The position numbers were made by a program, and so were the translations under genes. Positions 33,779-42,421 of a DNA stretch of 64,000 nucleotides are shown in pieces (the first letter of the stretch is position 1; each line of letters starts with the position of its first letter). The notes beneath the pieces were generated by a model, which made no database searches, was not told the DNA's origin, and worked only from the letters and a program-made list of their open reading frames with translations. The stretch is from positions 124,001-188,000 of the forward strand of contig NZ_QJSD01000002.1 in the NCBI RefSeq assembly GCF_003313245.1, in the 5' to 3' direction. This DNA comes from Primorskyibacter marinus. GTDB lineage: Bacteria; Pseudomonadota; Alphaproteobacteria; Rhodobacterales; Rhodobacteraceae.

Positions 33779-34666
33779 ATGTATCGAAACCTGACCATCA
33801 AGCAAAAACAGATCGTCTGGGCCTGGGCATTTCTGGCGCTGCCGGTGCTGTTCTATTCGGTCATCCGGTTCTACCCGACCGGCAACGCGATGCTGATCAG
33901 CTTTCAGGACTGGAACCTGCTGGGCACGCGGACATGGACGGGACTGGACAATTACACCACGCTGCTGTCCGATCCGGTCTTCTGGCAGGTGTTCCGCAAC
34001 ACCTTCATCTATCTGCTGTTGGGCACGCCCGTCAGCCTGGTGGTGGCCTTTGCCATTGCCTACCATCTCGACAAGGTCCGGTTCATGCACGGCTTCCTGC
34101 GGATGCTGTATTTCCTGCCGTTTATGACCAGCGCGGTCGCCATGGCCTGGGTCTGGCGCTGGTTCTATCAGCCGGTGCCGGTGGGGCTGTTCAACAATGC
34201 GCTGGCCAGCCTGGGCATCCCGCAGGTCAACTTTCTGAACTCGACGACCAACGCGCTGCCCGCGATCCTTGCCCCCGCCGTCTGGGCCGGGCTGGGCTTT
34301 CAGGTGATCATCTTCATGGCCGGGCTGCGCGCCATTCCGCGCAGCTATTACGAGGCTGCCCGCATCGACGGTGTTTCAACCTGGACGGTGTTGTGGGAGA
34401 TCACACTGCCGCTCTTGCGGCCGACAATCGTGTTTCTGGTGGTGTTCTCGTCCATCGGTTTCCTGCGGATCTTCGATCATGTCTTCAACATGACGACAAA
34501 CAATCCCGGCGGGCCGCTCAATTCAACCAAGCCGTTGGTGCTGATGATCTATCAGACCGCGTTCAGTTCCTTCGATATGGGCTATGCGGCGGCGCAGACC
34601 GTGGTGCTGTTCATCGTGCTGTTGCTGGTCAGCCTGTTGCAACTCTGGATCATGAGGGACCGCTGA
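33779..34666 (+). CDS. ABC sugar transporter permease 1
   Basis: A 295-residue inner-membrane permease of the MalF/UgpA type with six hydrophobic segments. The EAA loop that contacts the ATPase is clear: YYEAARIDGVSTWTVLWEI. The N-terminal half includes FYPTGNAMLISFQDWNLLG, typical of the family. It starts 87 bases after the binding-protein gene. It pairs with the permease encoded at 34738. Confidence 0.93.
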   Translation: MYRNLTIKQKQIVWAWAFLALPVLFYSVIRFYPTGNAMLISFQDWNLLGTRTWTGLDNYTTLLSDPVFWQVFRNTFIYLLLGTPVSLVVAFAIAYHLDKVRFMHGFLRMLYFLPFMTSAVAMAWVWRWFYQPVPVGLFNNALASLGIPQVNFLNSTTNALPAILAPAVWAGLGFQVIIFMAGLRAIPRSYYEAARIDGVSTWTVLWEITLPLLRPTIVFLVVFSSIGFLRIFDHVFNMTTNNPGGPLNSTKPLVLMIYQTAFSSFDMGYAAAQTVVLFIVLLLVSLLQLWIMRDR

Positions 34667-34737
34667 GCATGGGGACTCAAGCCGCTATTTCTTCCGCGAA
34701 CAGCGTGTTTTTTCAAACCCGAAGGGGCACGTTCTAG

Positions 34738-35616
34738 ATGGCCGTGACCGAAGAGATCCGCCCCAACGCAGATGCGCTGCTGCATGCCGCCCCTCCGCGA
34801 CGACCCGCCAATATGGGCCAGATCCTGCGTTGGACGCTGCTGTTTCTGGGCGGCATCGCGATGGTCATGCCGATCGCCTACATGATCTCGACCTCGCTCA
34901 AATGGCCGCATGAGGTCTATAATCTGCAACTGATCCCCGACGAGCCGCATCTGGAAAACTACACCTATGTGCTGGAGGACGGGCGGTTCTACGGCTGGTT
35001 CATCAACTCCATCGTCATCGCCGTGGTCACCACCGTGTCGAATGTGCTGTTTGACAGTCTGGTCGGTTACACCCTGTGCAAATTCCGGTTTCCTGGCCGT
35101 TACATCGTGTTCATCGCGATCCTGTCCACGCTGATGATCCCGACCGAGATGCTGGTGATCCCGTGGTATCTGATGAGCCAGCAACTGGGTTGGCTGGACA
35201 CCTATTGGGGCATCATGTTCCCCGGCCTGATGACCGCCTTCGGCACCTTCCTGATGAAACAGTTCTTTGAAACCGTGCCCGATGACTTCATCGAAGCCGC
35301 GCGCATCGACGGGCTGAACGAGTTGCAAATCTGGTGGACGGTGGCCATGCCGCTGGTCAAACCGGCGCTGGCCGCCTTGGCGATCTTTGTGTTCCTCGGC
35401 AACTGGACGGCCTTCATCTGGCCGCTGATCGTGACCAACTCGGTCGAGATGTACACGCTGCCGGTCGGGCTGTCCTCCTTCGGAGATGAGGCGGACGTCG
35501 CGTGGGAGCTGATCATGACGGGTGCCGCGATCTCGACCATTCCAACGCTGGTCGTGTTCCTGATCTTCCAACGCTACATCATCCAGGGCGTCGTCATGGC
35601 GGGGTTGAAGGGATGA
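34738..35616 (+). CDS. ABC sugar transporter permease 2
   Basis: A 292-residue inner-membrane permease of the MalG/UgpE type, six hydrophobic segments, with the EAA loop FIEAARIDGLNELQIWWTV. It completes the heterodimeric membrane channel. A 22-codon open frame fills the gap from permease 1 and ends immediately before this ATG. The stop overlaps the start of the lyase gene by four bases (ATGA), so transport and catabolic genes are translationally coupled. Confidence 0.93.
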   Translation: MAVTEEIRPNADALLHAAPPRRPANMGQILRWTLLFLGGIAMVMPIAYMISTSLKWPHEVYNLQLIPDEPHLENYTYVLEDGRFYGWFINSIVIAVVTTVSNVLFDSLVGYTLCKFRFPGRYIVFIAILSTLMIPTEMLVIPWYLMSQQLGWLDTYWGIMFPGLMTAFGTFLMKQFFETVPDDFIEAARIDGLNELQIWWTVAMPLVKPALAALAIFVFLGNWTAFIWPLIVTNSVEMYTLPVGLSSFGDEADVAWELIMTGAAISTIPTLVVFLIFQRYIIQGVVMAGLKG

Positions 35617-37097
35617 CGGATACCTCGCGTTTTCCCGATCCTGTCTATCGCGACACGGTGCTGGCACCGTTGTTCGAAGGGGTCAAAACCCATTACGCGG
35701 GCCATATGGGGGCGCTCAACCGGGCGCATCTGGTGATGCTGGCGGAAACCGGCATCCTGTCCGCCCCAGACGCCCGCGCCATCGCGGAGACTCTGACCAC
35801 CATTGAGGCCGATACGGACATCGCGTCGCTGACCTATACCGGCGAACATGAGGATTACTTTTTCCTGGTCGAGGCAGAGTTGCGCGAACGGCTGGGCGAT
35901 CTGGGCGGCGCGCTGCACACCGCACGGTCGCGCAATGACATGGACCACACCTTGTTCAAGCTGGCCCTGCGCAGCCGCACGGCGCATCTGATAGGGCGGG
36001 CGCTGGACCTGTCCGATGCGCTGATTGCCAAGGCACGGACCGAGGCCGCCACGCCGATTGTTGCCTATACCCACGGCCAGCCGGCCCAGCCCACCACCTT
36101 CGGCCATTACCTTGGCGCGGTGATAGAGGTCTTGCAGCGCGACATTGCCCGGCTTGACGCTGCCGCCGACGGGCTGGAGCATTGCCCGATGGGCGCGGCC
36201 GCGATCACCACCAGCGGTTTCCCCATCGACCGGCAGCGGGTTGCCGAGCTTCTGGGTTTCGAAGGCCCGCTGCTCAATTCCTACGGCTGCATCGCGGCGG
36301 TGGATTATGTGACCGGGCTGTATTCCGCGATCCGGCTGATGTTCCTGCATCTGGGCCGCGTCATTCAGGACATGCAGTTCTGGACGGCCTTCGAGGTCGG
36401 GCAGCTATATGTGCCCAACAGCCTTGTGCAGATCAGTTCCATCATGCCGCAAAAGCGCAACCCGGTGCCGATTGAGCATTTGCGCCACCTGTCCAGCGTC
36501 ACCTGCGGGCAGTGCGAGGCCGTCATCAACACGATGCACAACACGCCGTTCACCGACATGAACGATTCCGAAGGCGAGGTGCAGGCCGCAGGCTATGCCG
36601 CGTTCGACCGGGGCGGGCGGGTGCTGTCGCTGCTGGGCACGCTGATCCCGGCGGTCTCGGTCAATGCGGACCGGGTGCGCGCCACCACGGATGCGGCCTG
36701 CATCACCATCACCGAACTGGCCGACACGCTGGTGCGCGACGAAGGGCTGAGTTTCCGGCAGGCGCATGAGATCGCCGCCGCCACGGCGCGGGCGGTGATC
36801 GCGGCGGGCGTTCCACTTGGGCAAGGGTTCGACGCCTTTTCCGACGCATTTGAACACGCCGCCGGACGAGCGCCGCAACTGGACAGTGCGGCATTTACCC
36901 ATGCCGTCGCGCCTGAAACCTTCATCGCGCGGCGTGACCGTCCCGGCGGGCCTGCGCCTGCCGCTTTGAACGCAGCTTTGGACGGCTACGCCCAGACCGC
37001 GACCGCCCAACGCGCCGCGATGGATGCCCGCGCCACACGCCACAGAAATGCCAAGGCACGCCTTCAGGCCGCCTTCACGACGATCCTTGAGGGGTAA
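35613..37097 (+). CDS. Argininosuccinate-lyase-like enzyme (fumarase/aspartase superfamily)
   Basis: A 494-residue cytoplasmic lyase of the superfamily that eliminates fumarate from N-substituted aspartates. Motifs: HTARSRND (102-109; ArgH has HTGRSRND), THGQPAQPTT (153-162) and the signature SSIMPQKRNP (275-284). It is a little longer than ArgH (about 460 residues), and it sits in an ABC sugar operon, not with arginine genes, so it is more likely a catabolic lyase acting on an imported N-(dicarboxyalkyl) compound than a biosynthetic ArgH. The start ATG overlaps the permease stop; the frame opens earlier, at 35502, inside the permease gene. Three bases separate its stop from the ATPase gene. 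Whether the product is fumarate is inferred. Confidence 0.85.
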   Translation: MTDTSRFPDPVYRDTVLAPLFEGVKTHYAGHMGALNRAHLVMLAETGILSAPDARAIAETLTTIEADTDIASLTYTGEHEDYFFLVEAELRERLGDLGGALHTARSRNDMDHTLFKLALRSRTAHLIGRALDLSDALIAKARTEAATPIVAYTHGQPAQPTTFGHYLGAVIEVLQRDIARLDAAADGLEHCPMGAAAITTSGFPIDRQRVAELLGFEGPLLNSYGCIAAVDYVTGLYSAIRLMFLHLGRVIQDMQFWTAFEVGQLYVPNSLVQISSIMPQKRNPVPIEHLRHLSSVTCGQCEAVINTMHNTPFTDMNDSEGEVQAAGYAAFDRGGRVLSLLGTLIPAVSVNADRVRATTDAACITITELADTLVRDEGLSFRQAHEIAAATARAVIAAGVPLGQGFDAFSDAFEHAAGRAPQLDSAAFTHAVAPETFIARRDRPGGPAPAALNAALDGYAQTATAQRAAMDARATRHRNAKARLQAAFTTILEG

Positions 37098-37100
37098 AGA

Positions 37101-38159
37101 ATGGCCGATCTGTCGATCCGCGATCTGGTGAAACGCTATGACAAGACGCAAGTGCTGCACGGTATCAGCCTTGATGTGCAGGATGGCGAATTCGTGGTTT
37201 TTGTCGGGCCGTCAGGCTGTGGCAAGTCCACCACCTTGCGGATGATAGCGGGGCTTGAAGAGATCACCTCGGGCGAGGTGTCCATCGCGGGACGTGTGGT
37301 CAACAACCTCGAACCCAAAGAGCGCGACATCGCCATGGTGTTCCAGAATTACGCGATCTATCCGCATATGACGGTGCGCAAGAATATCGGCTTCGGGCTG
37401 CGGACCGCCAAGATGCCGCGCGCCGACAAGGAACGGCGGATCGACGAGGTTGCCGTGATCCTTGGCATGACCGACCTTCTGGACCGCAAACCCAGTCAGT
37501 TGTCAGGCGGTCAGCGCCAGCGCGTCGCCATCGGGCGGGCCATGGTGCGCGACCCGGCGGTGTTCCTGTTTGACGAACCGCTCAGCAATCTGGACGCACA
37601 ACTGCGCACGCAGATGCGACTGGAGATCAAGAAGCTGCACCAGCGGGTCGGCAATACGATCATCTTCGTGACCCACGATCAGGTCGAGGCGATGACCATG
37701 GCCGACCGGATCGTCATCATGAAGGACGGGCATATCCAGCAGGTCGGCACGCCGTCGGACGTCTATCACCAACCGGCGAACACCTTTGTCGCGCGCTTCA
37801 TCGGTGCGCCGTCGATGAACATGCTGCCCGGTGTGGTCGGCAATGGCGGTAAAATCCGGTTGGACAGCGGTGCCGAGGTCACGCTGGACACAGGTGCCAC
37901 GCCGGGTCAGGCCGTGGTGGTTGGGGTGCGGCCAGAAGATCTTTACCCCAATGACGGCCCTGCGCTGGTGCGTGGTCCGGTGCTAGTGCGTGAGCCGCTT
38001 GGGGCCGAAACGCTGATCTATGTCGGGCGCGAAGGCGAAGAGGTGATCGCAAAGGCGGATGGGCGCACCCCGCCCGAGGTGGGCGAAGAGGTTACGCTGA
38101 CAGCGGCATTGGGAAACCTGCATATTTTTGACGCCGAAACCGGCGAGGCTCTGCGGTGA
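37101..38159 (+). CDS. ABC transporter ATP-binding protein, UgpC/MalK type
   Basis: A 352-residue ATPase that powers the sugar importer. Walker A is GPSGCGKST (36-44), the signature is LSGGQRQRVAIGRA, Walker B and D-loop are VFLFDEPLSNLD, and the H-loop is FVTHDQVEAM. A C-terminal TOBE/OB region of about 110 residues follows, as in MalK. The gene order permease-permease-lyase-ATPase-kinase with minimal spacing argues for a dedicated importer. Confidence 0.95.
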   Translation: MADLSIRDLVKRYDKTQVLHGISLDVQDGEFVVFVGPSGCGKSTTLRMIAGLEEITSGEVSIAGRVVNNLEPKERDIAMVFQNYAIYPHMTVRKNIGFGLRTAKMPRADKERRIDEVAVILGMTDLLDRKPSQLSGGQRQRVAIGRAMVRDPAVFLFDEPLSNLDAQLRTQMRLEIKKLHQRVGNTIIFVTHDQVEAMTMADRIVIMKDGHIQQVGTPSDVYHQPANTFVARFIGAPSMNMLPGVVGNGGKIRLDSGAEVTLDTGATPGQAVVVGVRPEDLYPNDGPALVRGPVLVREPLGAETLIYVGREGEEVIAKADGRTPPEVGEEVTLTAALGNLHIFDAETGEALR

Positions 38160-39022
38160 GCCTTGAGGGCGCGGTGATCTGTGCAGGTCGTCTGTATTGC
38201 GACCTGATCTTCACCGGCGTGCCGCGCCTGCCCAGCCTGGGGACAGAGATCTACGCCGCTGGTCTGGGCCTTCACGCGGGCGGCGGAGCGTTCATCACAG
38301 CGGCGCATTTCGGGGCTTTGGGGCGACGCGCGGCGCTGGCGGCGACCTTGCCCGGCGCGCCGTTTGACACGATCGTTTCCGGTGATCTGGCACATGCCGG
38401 GTTGGACCTGAGCCTGTGCCGCGCAGCGCCCGACGGCAATGATCCGCAAATTACCGTGGTGTTGACCGGGGCCGAGGATCGCGCCTTTGTCACCCGCCGG
38501 TCCGGTCCCGCCCTGCCGCGCCTGACGGCCGGTGATCTGCGCGGGGGCCGGCATCTGCATATCGGAGAGTTGGCGACGCTTGTGGAATGCCCCTGGCTGA
38601 TCGACGCCGCCCGCGATGCCGGGCTGACCCTGTCACTTGACTGCGCGTGGGACGAAACGCTGGACGCCAAAGGCGCGGTGCCGCTGATCGCACAGGTCGA
38701 TGTTTTCCTGCCCAATGCTGTCGAGGCGCAACGCCTTGTCGCCGCAGGGCTGCCGCCGCCCTGGTCAAACCTTGACGTGATAAAGCGCGGGGCTGAAGGC
38801 GCGACTGCCGGGCATGGTGATACCGAAATTGCCGCGCCCGCCATCGCCGTGACTCCGGTTGACACGACCGGCGCGGGAGACGCGTTCAATGCCGGTTTTC
38901 TGAATGCCTGGCTTGACGGGGCAGGAACCGAGGCATCGCTTCGGCTGGGCAACGACCGTGCCGCGCGGGCGATTTCAGGGCGGGGCGGGTTCAACCCCGC
39001 AGAAACCGTGGCCGTGACGTGA
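38156..39022 (+). CDS. PfkB-family sugar kinase
   Basis: A 288-residue cytoplasmic kinase of the ribokinase/PfkB family. It shows the C-terminal signature DTTGAGDAFNAGF, in which the second Asp is the catalytic base, and an N-terminal GGGAFITAAHFGALG segment matching the first PfkB signature. It starts with GTG, and GTGA overlaps the ATPase stop. As the last gene of the operon it probably phosphorylates the sugar released by the deacetylase and lyase. Substrate unknown. Confidence 0.88.
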   Translation: MSLEGAVICAGRLYCDLIFTGVPRLPSLGTEIYAAGLGLHAGGGAFITAAHFGALGRRAALAATLPGAPFDTIVSGDLAHAGLDLSLCRAAPDGNDPQITVVLTGAEDRAFVTRRSGPALPRLTAGDLRGGRHLHIGELATLVECPWLIDAARDAGLTLSLDCAWDETLDAKGAVPLIAQVDVFLPNAVEAQRLVAAGLPPPWSNLDVIKRGAEGATAGHGDTEIAAPAIAVTPVDTTGAGDAFNAGFLNAWLDGAGTEASLRLGNDRAARAISGRGGFNPAETVAVT

Positions 39023-39178
39023 TTTCATCGCGGCCGACGTAAAACCGGCCTTGCAGCCACATCATACAACGTTCCGAGCAAGACTTGCGACCTCCACTGT
39101 GTCCAGGACAGTCAGGCGCGACATGACCGGTTCCGTCGCCAGTGTGGAAGTTCGGCCAAATCCCGCTAAACTCTGGCT

Positions 39179-40105
39179 ATGCGAGGCAGTCCTATCCTTT
39201 CTGTTGCGGTGGCTCTGGTCCTTCTGTTCGCGGGGCAGGGGCGCGCTGCGGATCGGCAGAGCTTTCTTGAGCTGGCGCGCAGCGGCTGGAACTATCAGCT
39301 GCGTTCGACAATGCTGGGTCGGGATATGTCAATCCCGGTCCATATCAACGGGCGCGACCTGTCGGGCGCGGCGCTGTGCCTTGTCGGCGACCCGCCCACC
39401 GCGCAAACGCTGGCAGTGCTGGACACGTTCCGCGCGCTGGCCCGCCATGTCTTTGGCAAGCCGCTGCCGATGCGCTACGCAGGCAGGCACGCGCGGTCAT
39501 GCGGGTCAGGACGGACCGCCATTCTGCGGCTTTATTCAGGGTTCCCCCCAAATCAGGCGCTGACGCAGGATATTGACTGGATGAATGACGCCTACGGGCT
39601 GGGACTGCTGCCCGGACGATTTTACGCGGCAAATTCCCCGGCCATGGCGCAGACCTTCTTTGGCAGGCGCGGGGCCACGACGCATCTGATGGTCCAGCAG
39701 GCCGTGTCCCCGCCGGGATCGCTGGAAGAGACCTATTATCGGTCCATCCTGATCGAGGAGTTGTTTCAAAGCTTCACCTTCGGAATGGATGTGCTGCTGT
39801 TGCGGCGCGACCCTGTTTTCCTGTCCAAACTTCAGGAAGTGCCGCTGAATACGCATCGCCTTCCCTGGGGGTCAAAAGCGTTCATGTCGGCACTGCTCCG
39901 GTCCAACCCGTCAAAGCTGTGCGAGTTTGACGTGTTTATGATGCATGCGGTTGCAAGCTCTGCCGTGGATCAGACGACAGAGCCCGCATTCATCGACTAT
40001 ATCGACGCCGAATTCGACAGGCTGGAAGCGTTGACAGCGGCCACGCGCGCCGATCCGCGGTTCTCGCTTATTCTTGATCCGGACTGCCGCGCCGCCACGC
40101 CATGA
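39179..40105 (+). CDS. Secreted DUF2927-like protein
   Basis: A 308-residue protein with a signal peptide (residues 1-23, ending GQGRA). The mature protein contains ETYYRSILIEELFQSFTFG and, later, LCEFDVFMMHA. The EEL-Q pattern with a downstream LC-FD-M segment is what I associate with DUF2927 proteins of Rhodobacterales. No catalytic motif can be assigned with certainty. Two cysteines at about residues 63 and 108 could form a disulfide. It lies 156 bases after the PfkB gene and 86 bases before the MoxR gene, and may be independent of both. Confidence 0.6.
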   Translation: MRGSPILSVAVALVLLFAGQGRAADRQSFLELARSGWNYQLRSTMLGRDMSIPVHINGRDLSGAALCLVGDPPTAQTLAVLDTFRALARHVFGKPLPMRYAGRHARSCGSGRTAILRLYSGFPPNQALTQDIDWMNDAYGLGLLPGRFYAANSPAMAQTFFGRRGATTHLMVQQAVSPPGSLEETYYRSILIEELFQSFTFGMDVLLLRRDPVFLSKLQEVPLNTHRLPWGSKAFMSALLRSNPSKLCEFDVFMMHAVASSAVDQTTEPAFIDYIDAEFDRLEALTAATRADPRFSLILDPDCRAATP

Positions 40106-40191
40106 TGCGACTTACGATGGTATAGTGCTGCATCAACCGATGTCCTAACATCACCGTAAAATGGCGCTGAAAAGGCGACGGGAGAGACGAA

Positions 40192-41148
40192 ATGGACGCA
40201 TTGCCAGACAGCCCGCCAGAGAAGATGCGATCTCTGCTTGGATACCTTGCGCAGGGCCTTGTCGGGCATGAACGGCTGATCGAGCGGCTGATGATTTCTT
40301 TGCTGACGGGCGGACATCTTTTGCTGGAAGGCCCGCCGGGCCTGGCCAAGACGCGGGCGGTCAAGTGGCTGTCAAATGCGGTCGAGGGCAGTTTTGCCCG
40401 GATCCAGTGTACGCCTGATCTGATGCCTGCTGACCTGACGGGGACGCCGGTGTTTCGTCCGCAAACCGGCACGTTTGAATTTGTGCCCGGTCCGGTCTTT
40501 CACAATCTGGTGCTGGTGGATGAAATCAACCGCGCGCCACCCAAGGTGCAATCGGCGCTTCTGGAGGCGATGGCCGAAGGGCAGGTAACGGCTGGCAACC
40601 AGACTCATGCCCTGCCGGACCCGTTTCTGGTCGTCGCAACGCAGAACCCGATTGAGCATGACGGCACGTTTCCATTGCCAGAGGCGCAGTTGGACCGGTT
40701 CCTGCTTTACGTCAATCTGGACCTGCCTGACGCACAGACCGAACGGCAGATCCTTGATCTGGTCGAAACCGAGGCTGCCCAGCCGCCCGTCGCAGCGGGG
40801 CAGATGCCGCTGGCGGCCCTGCAAGAGGCGCGGCGGCAGGCCATGGCGGTGCATCTGTCACCGGAACTGCGCGACTATATCGTCCGCCTTGTGACCGCGA
40901 CGCGTCAGGGGGATCTCGCCGCCGAGATCGAACATGCTGTCTCGCCGCGCGGATCGCTGGCGTTGGCTGCGGCCTCCAAGGCGCGGGCCTATCTGCGGGG
41001 GCGGGATTATGCCTTGCCGGAGGATGTCGCCGATCTTGCCGGGGACACGATGGCGCACAGGATGGTTCTGTCATGGCGCGCCGTCGCCGAAGGCCGCAGC
41101 CAGCGCGACGTGGTTGCCACCATCCTTGGCGCGGTCGAGGCGCTGTGA
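40192..41148 (+). CDS. MoxR-family AAA+ ATPase (MxaR-like)
   Basis: A 318-residue cytoplasmic AAA+ chaperone. Walker A is EGPPGLAKT (46-54), Walker B is LVLVDEINRAPPK with Asp110-Glu111, sensor 1 lies in VVATQNPIEHDG, and a C-terminal lid follows. MoxR ATPases act with vWA-domain partners to activate or load metals into enzymes; in methylotrophs the mxaRSACKL genes are needed for calcium insertion into MxaFI methanol dehydrogenase. The RBS is GGGAGAG. Its stop overlaps the GTG of the DUF58 gene, beginning a chain of seven overlapping genes that continues to 46142. Confidence 0.93.
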   Translation: MDALPDSPPEKMRSLLGYLAQGLVGHERLIERLMISLLTGGHLLLEGPPGLAKTRAVKWLSNAVEGSFARIQCTPDLMPADLTGTPVFRPQTGTFEFVPGPVFHNLVLVDEINRAPPKVQSALLEAMAEGQVTAGNQTHALPDPFLVVATQNPIEHDGTFPLPEAQLDRFLLYVNLDLPDAQTERQILDLVETEAAQPPVAAGQMPLAALQEARRQAMAVHLSPELRDYIVRLVTATRQGDLAAEIEHAVSPRGSLALAAASKARAYLRGRDYALPEDVADLAGDTMAHRMVLSWRAVAEGRSQRDVVATILGAVEAL

Positions 41149-42047
41149 CCGCCGCGTTGAAGGCACCGGGCGTCACGCTGTCCGCGACAGAGCTGATCGC
41201 CTTGCGCCAAGTGGCCTTGCGTCCATTGGACGAACCGGTGCTCGCCGCGCTACCGGGCGGCTTTGCCATAAGGCGCAAGGGCCATGGTCAAGAGGTGGCC
41301 GATGTGCGCGAATATGTGGCGGGCGACGATATACGGCATCTCGACAAGGGTACAACGGCGCGCACCGGCGCATTGCATGTTCGCCAATTCCACGAGGAGC
41401 GCGACCGCGTATCGCTGCTGGTGGCGGATTTTCGACCTTCGATGCTGTGGGGAATTTCGCGCGCCTTCCGATCCGTCGCCGCGGCAGAGGCGCTGTGCCT
41501 GATTGGATGGCGCATCGTGGTCGAAGGCGGGCGCGTGGGATTGCTGGCCATGTTGCCGGATGGTCAGGTTGTCGTGGCACCGCGTGGCCGGGCGCGGGGA
41601 ATGCTGGATGTCATAGGTGGTTTGGTGCGCGCGCATGACATGGCGCTGCAATCGGTGATAGACGGACATTCCGAAGATCGCACGCTGGACGAGGCCCTGT
41701 CGCGGACAGAGCGGCTTGTGTCCGCCGGGGCAGAGGTGCTTATCGCGTCCGGTTTTGACCATATGGGCGAGGGATTGGCCGCTAGGCTGTCATCTCTGGC
41801 GCGGCGTCGGGTGCCGCGTCTGATACGGGTGGTCGAGGGGGCCACCGACAACCTGCCAGCGGGGCGCTACCCTATTCGGTTGCCTGATGGTCTGCGGATA
41901 CGCGTCGCGATGCACGATAAATCCGCGACGCCACTAGAGGTGGAAACCATTGCCGGGCGCCCCGCGCTGCTCGTGAATGCAGGCGCTGAAATCGTAGAAA
42001 CCGCGCGCCGGCTGGCGACATCCCTGCCATCGGATCGCATACCATGA
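41145..42047 (+). CDS. DUF58 protein (MxaS-like)
   Basis: A 300-residue protein of the DUF58 family, the standard partner of MoxR ATPases. The hallmark stretch VREYVAGDDIRHLDKG (around 48-63) and the following TGALHVRQFHEERDR match DUF58. It has no clear membrane segment. It starts with GTG overlapping the MoxR stop; a longer open frame from 41073 lies inside moxR and is not used. It corresponds by position to mxaS. Confidence 0.88.
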   Translation: MTAALKAPGVTLSATELIALRQVALRPLDEPVLAALPGGFAIRRKGHGQEVADVREYVAGDDIRHLDKGTTARTGALHVRQFHEERDRVSLLVADFRPSMLWGISRAFRSVAAAEALCLIGWRIVVEGGRVGLLAMLPDGQVVVAPRGRARGMLDVIGGLVRAHDMALQSVIDGHSEDRTLDEALSRTERLVSAGAEVLIASGFDHMGEGLAARLSSLARRRVPRLIRVVEGATDNLPAGRYPIRLPDGLRIRVAMHDKSATPLEVETIAGRPALLVNAGAEIVETARRLATSLPSDRIP

Positions 42048-42421
42048 ACGAAAGGGCGCTAAGCGAACACGCCTTGCAGGCCGGGCTGCGCGACATCCGG
42101 CTTCCGGCGGAAGCGGCGGGCGGGATGGGCGCAGAGCTTGCCGCCGCAATTGCTTTAGCGGCAATTGCGGCTTTGATGATTGGCCTGATCGCCCGGCAGT
42201 TTCTTGGTCGAAAGCCGCGCCCCGCCCCCGCCCGGCCCAATCTTGCCCGACGACTTGGCGAACTCGACGTATTGCCTGACGCCGAGCGGCGGATTGCCTT
42301 GCTTCATTTACTGAAATCATACGACCCTTCGCAGTTTTCCGCGCTGTGTGACGGCCTGTACCGTCCTGATGGCGGGCCGGACATCGCGACCCTGCGTGCG
42401 GCGTTGGCGCGCCATGCTTGA
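42044..42421 (+). CDS. Small single-TM protein of the MoxR operon (DUF4381-like)
   Basis: A 125-residue membrane protein: an N-terminal segment with DIRLPAEAAGGMGAEL, one hydrophobic helix (about 30-53) and a cytoplasmic helical domain with LGELDVLPDAERRIALLHLL. The Arg-Leu-Pro motif before the helix and the position between DUF58 and vWA genes fit the DUF4381 family found in Bat/Mxa-type operons. Start and stop both overlap neighbours (ATGA at the 5' end; eight bases at the 3' end). Function is unknown beyond complex formation with the vWA proteins. Confidence 0.7.
   Translation: MNERALSEHALQAGLRDIRLPAEAAGGMGAELAAAIALAAIAALMIGLIARQFLGRKPRPAPARPNLARRLGELDVLPDAERRIALLHLLKSYDPSQFSALCDGLYRPDGGPDIATLRAALARHA

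Noticed and set aside
32345-34090. A minus-strand open frame of about 581 codons opposite the ABC binding protein and permease
   Set aside because: Antisense to two clear transporter genes and crossing their gap; no recognisable domain.
35613-37097. Biosynthetic argininosuccinate lyase (argH)
   Set aside because: Motifs are ArgH-like, but the gene is locked by overlaps into a sugar transporter operon with no arginine genes around; kept as ArgH-like with unknown substrate.
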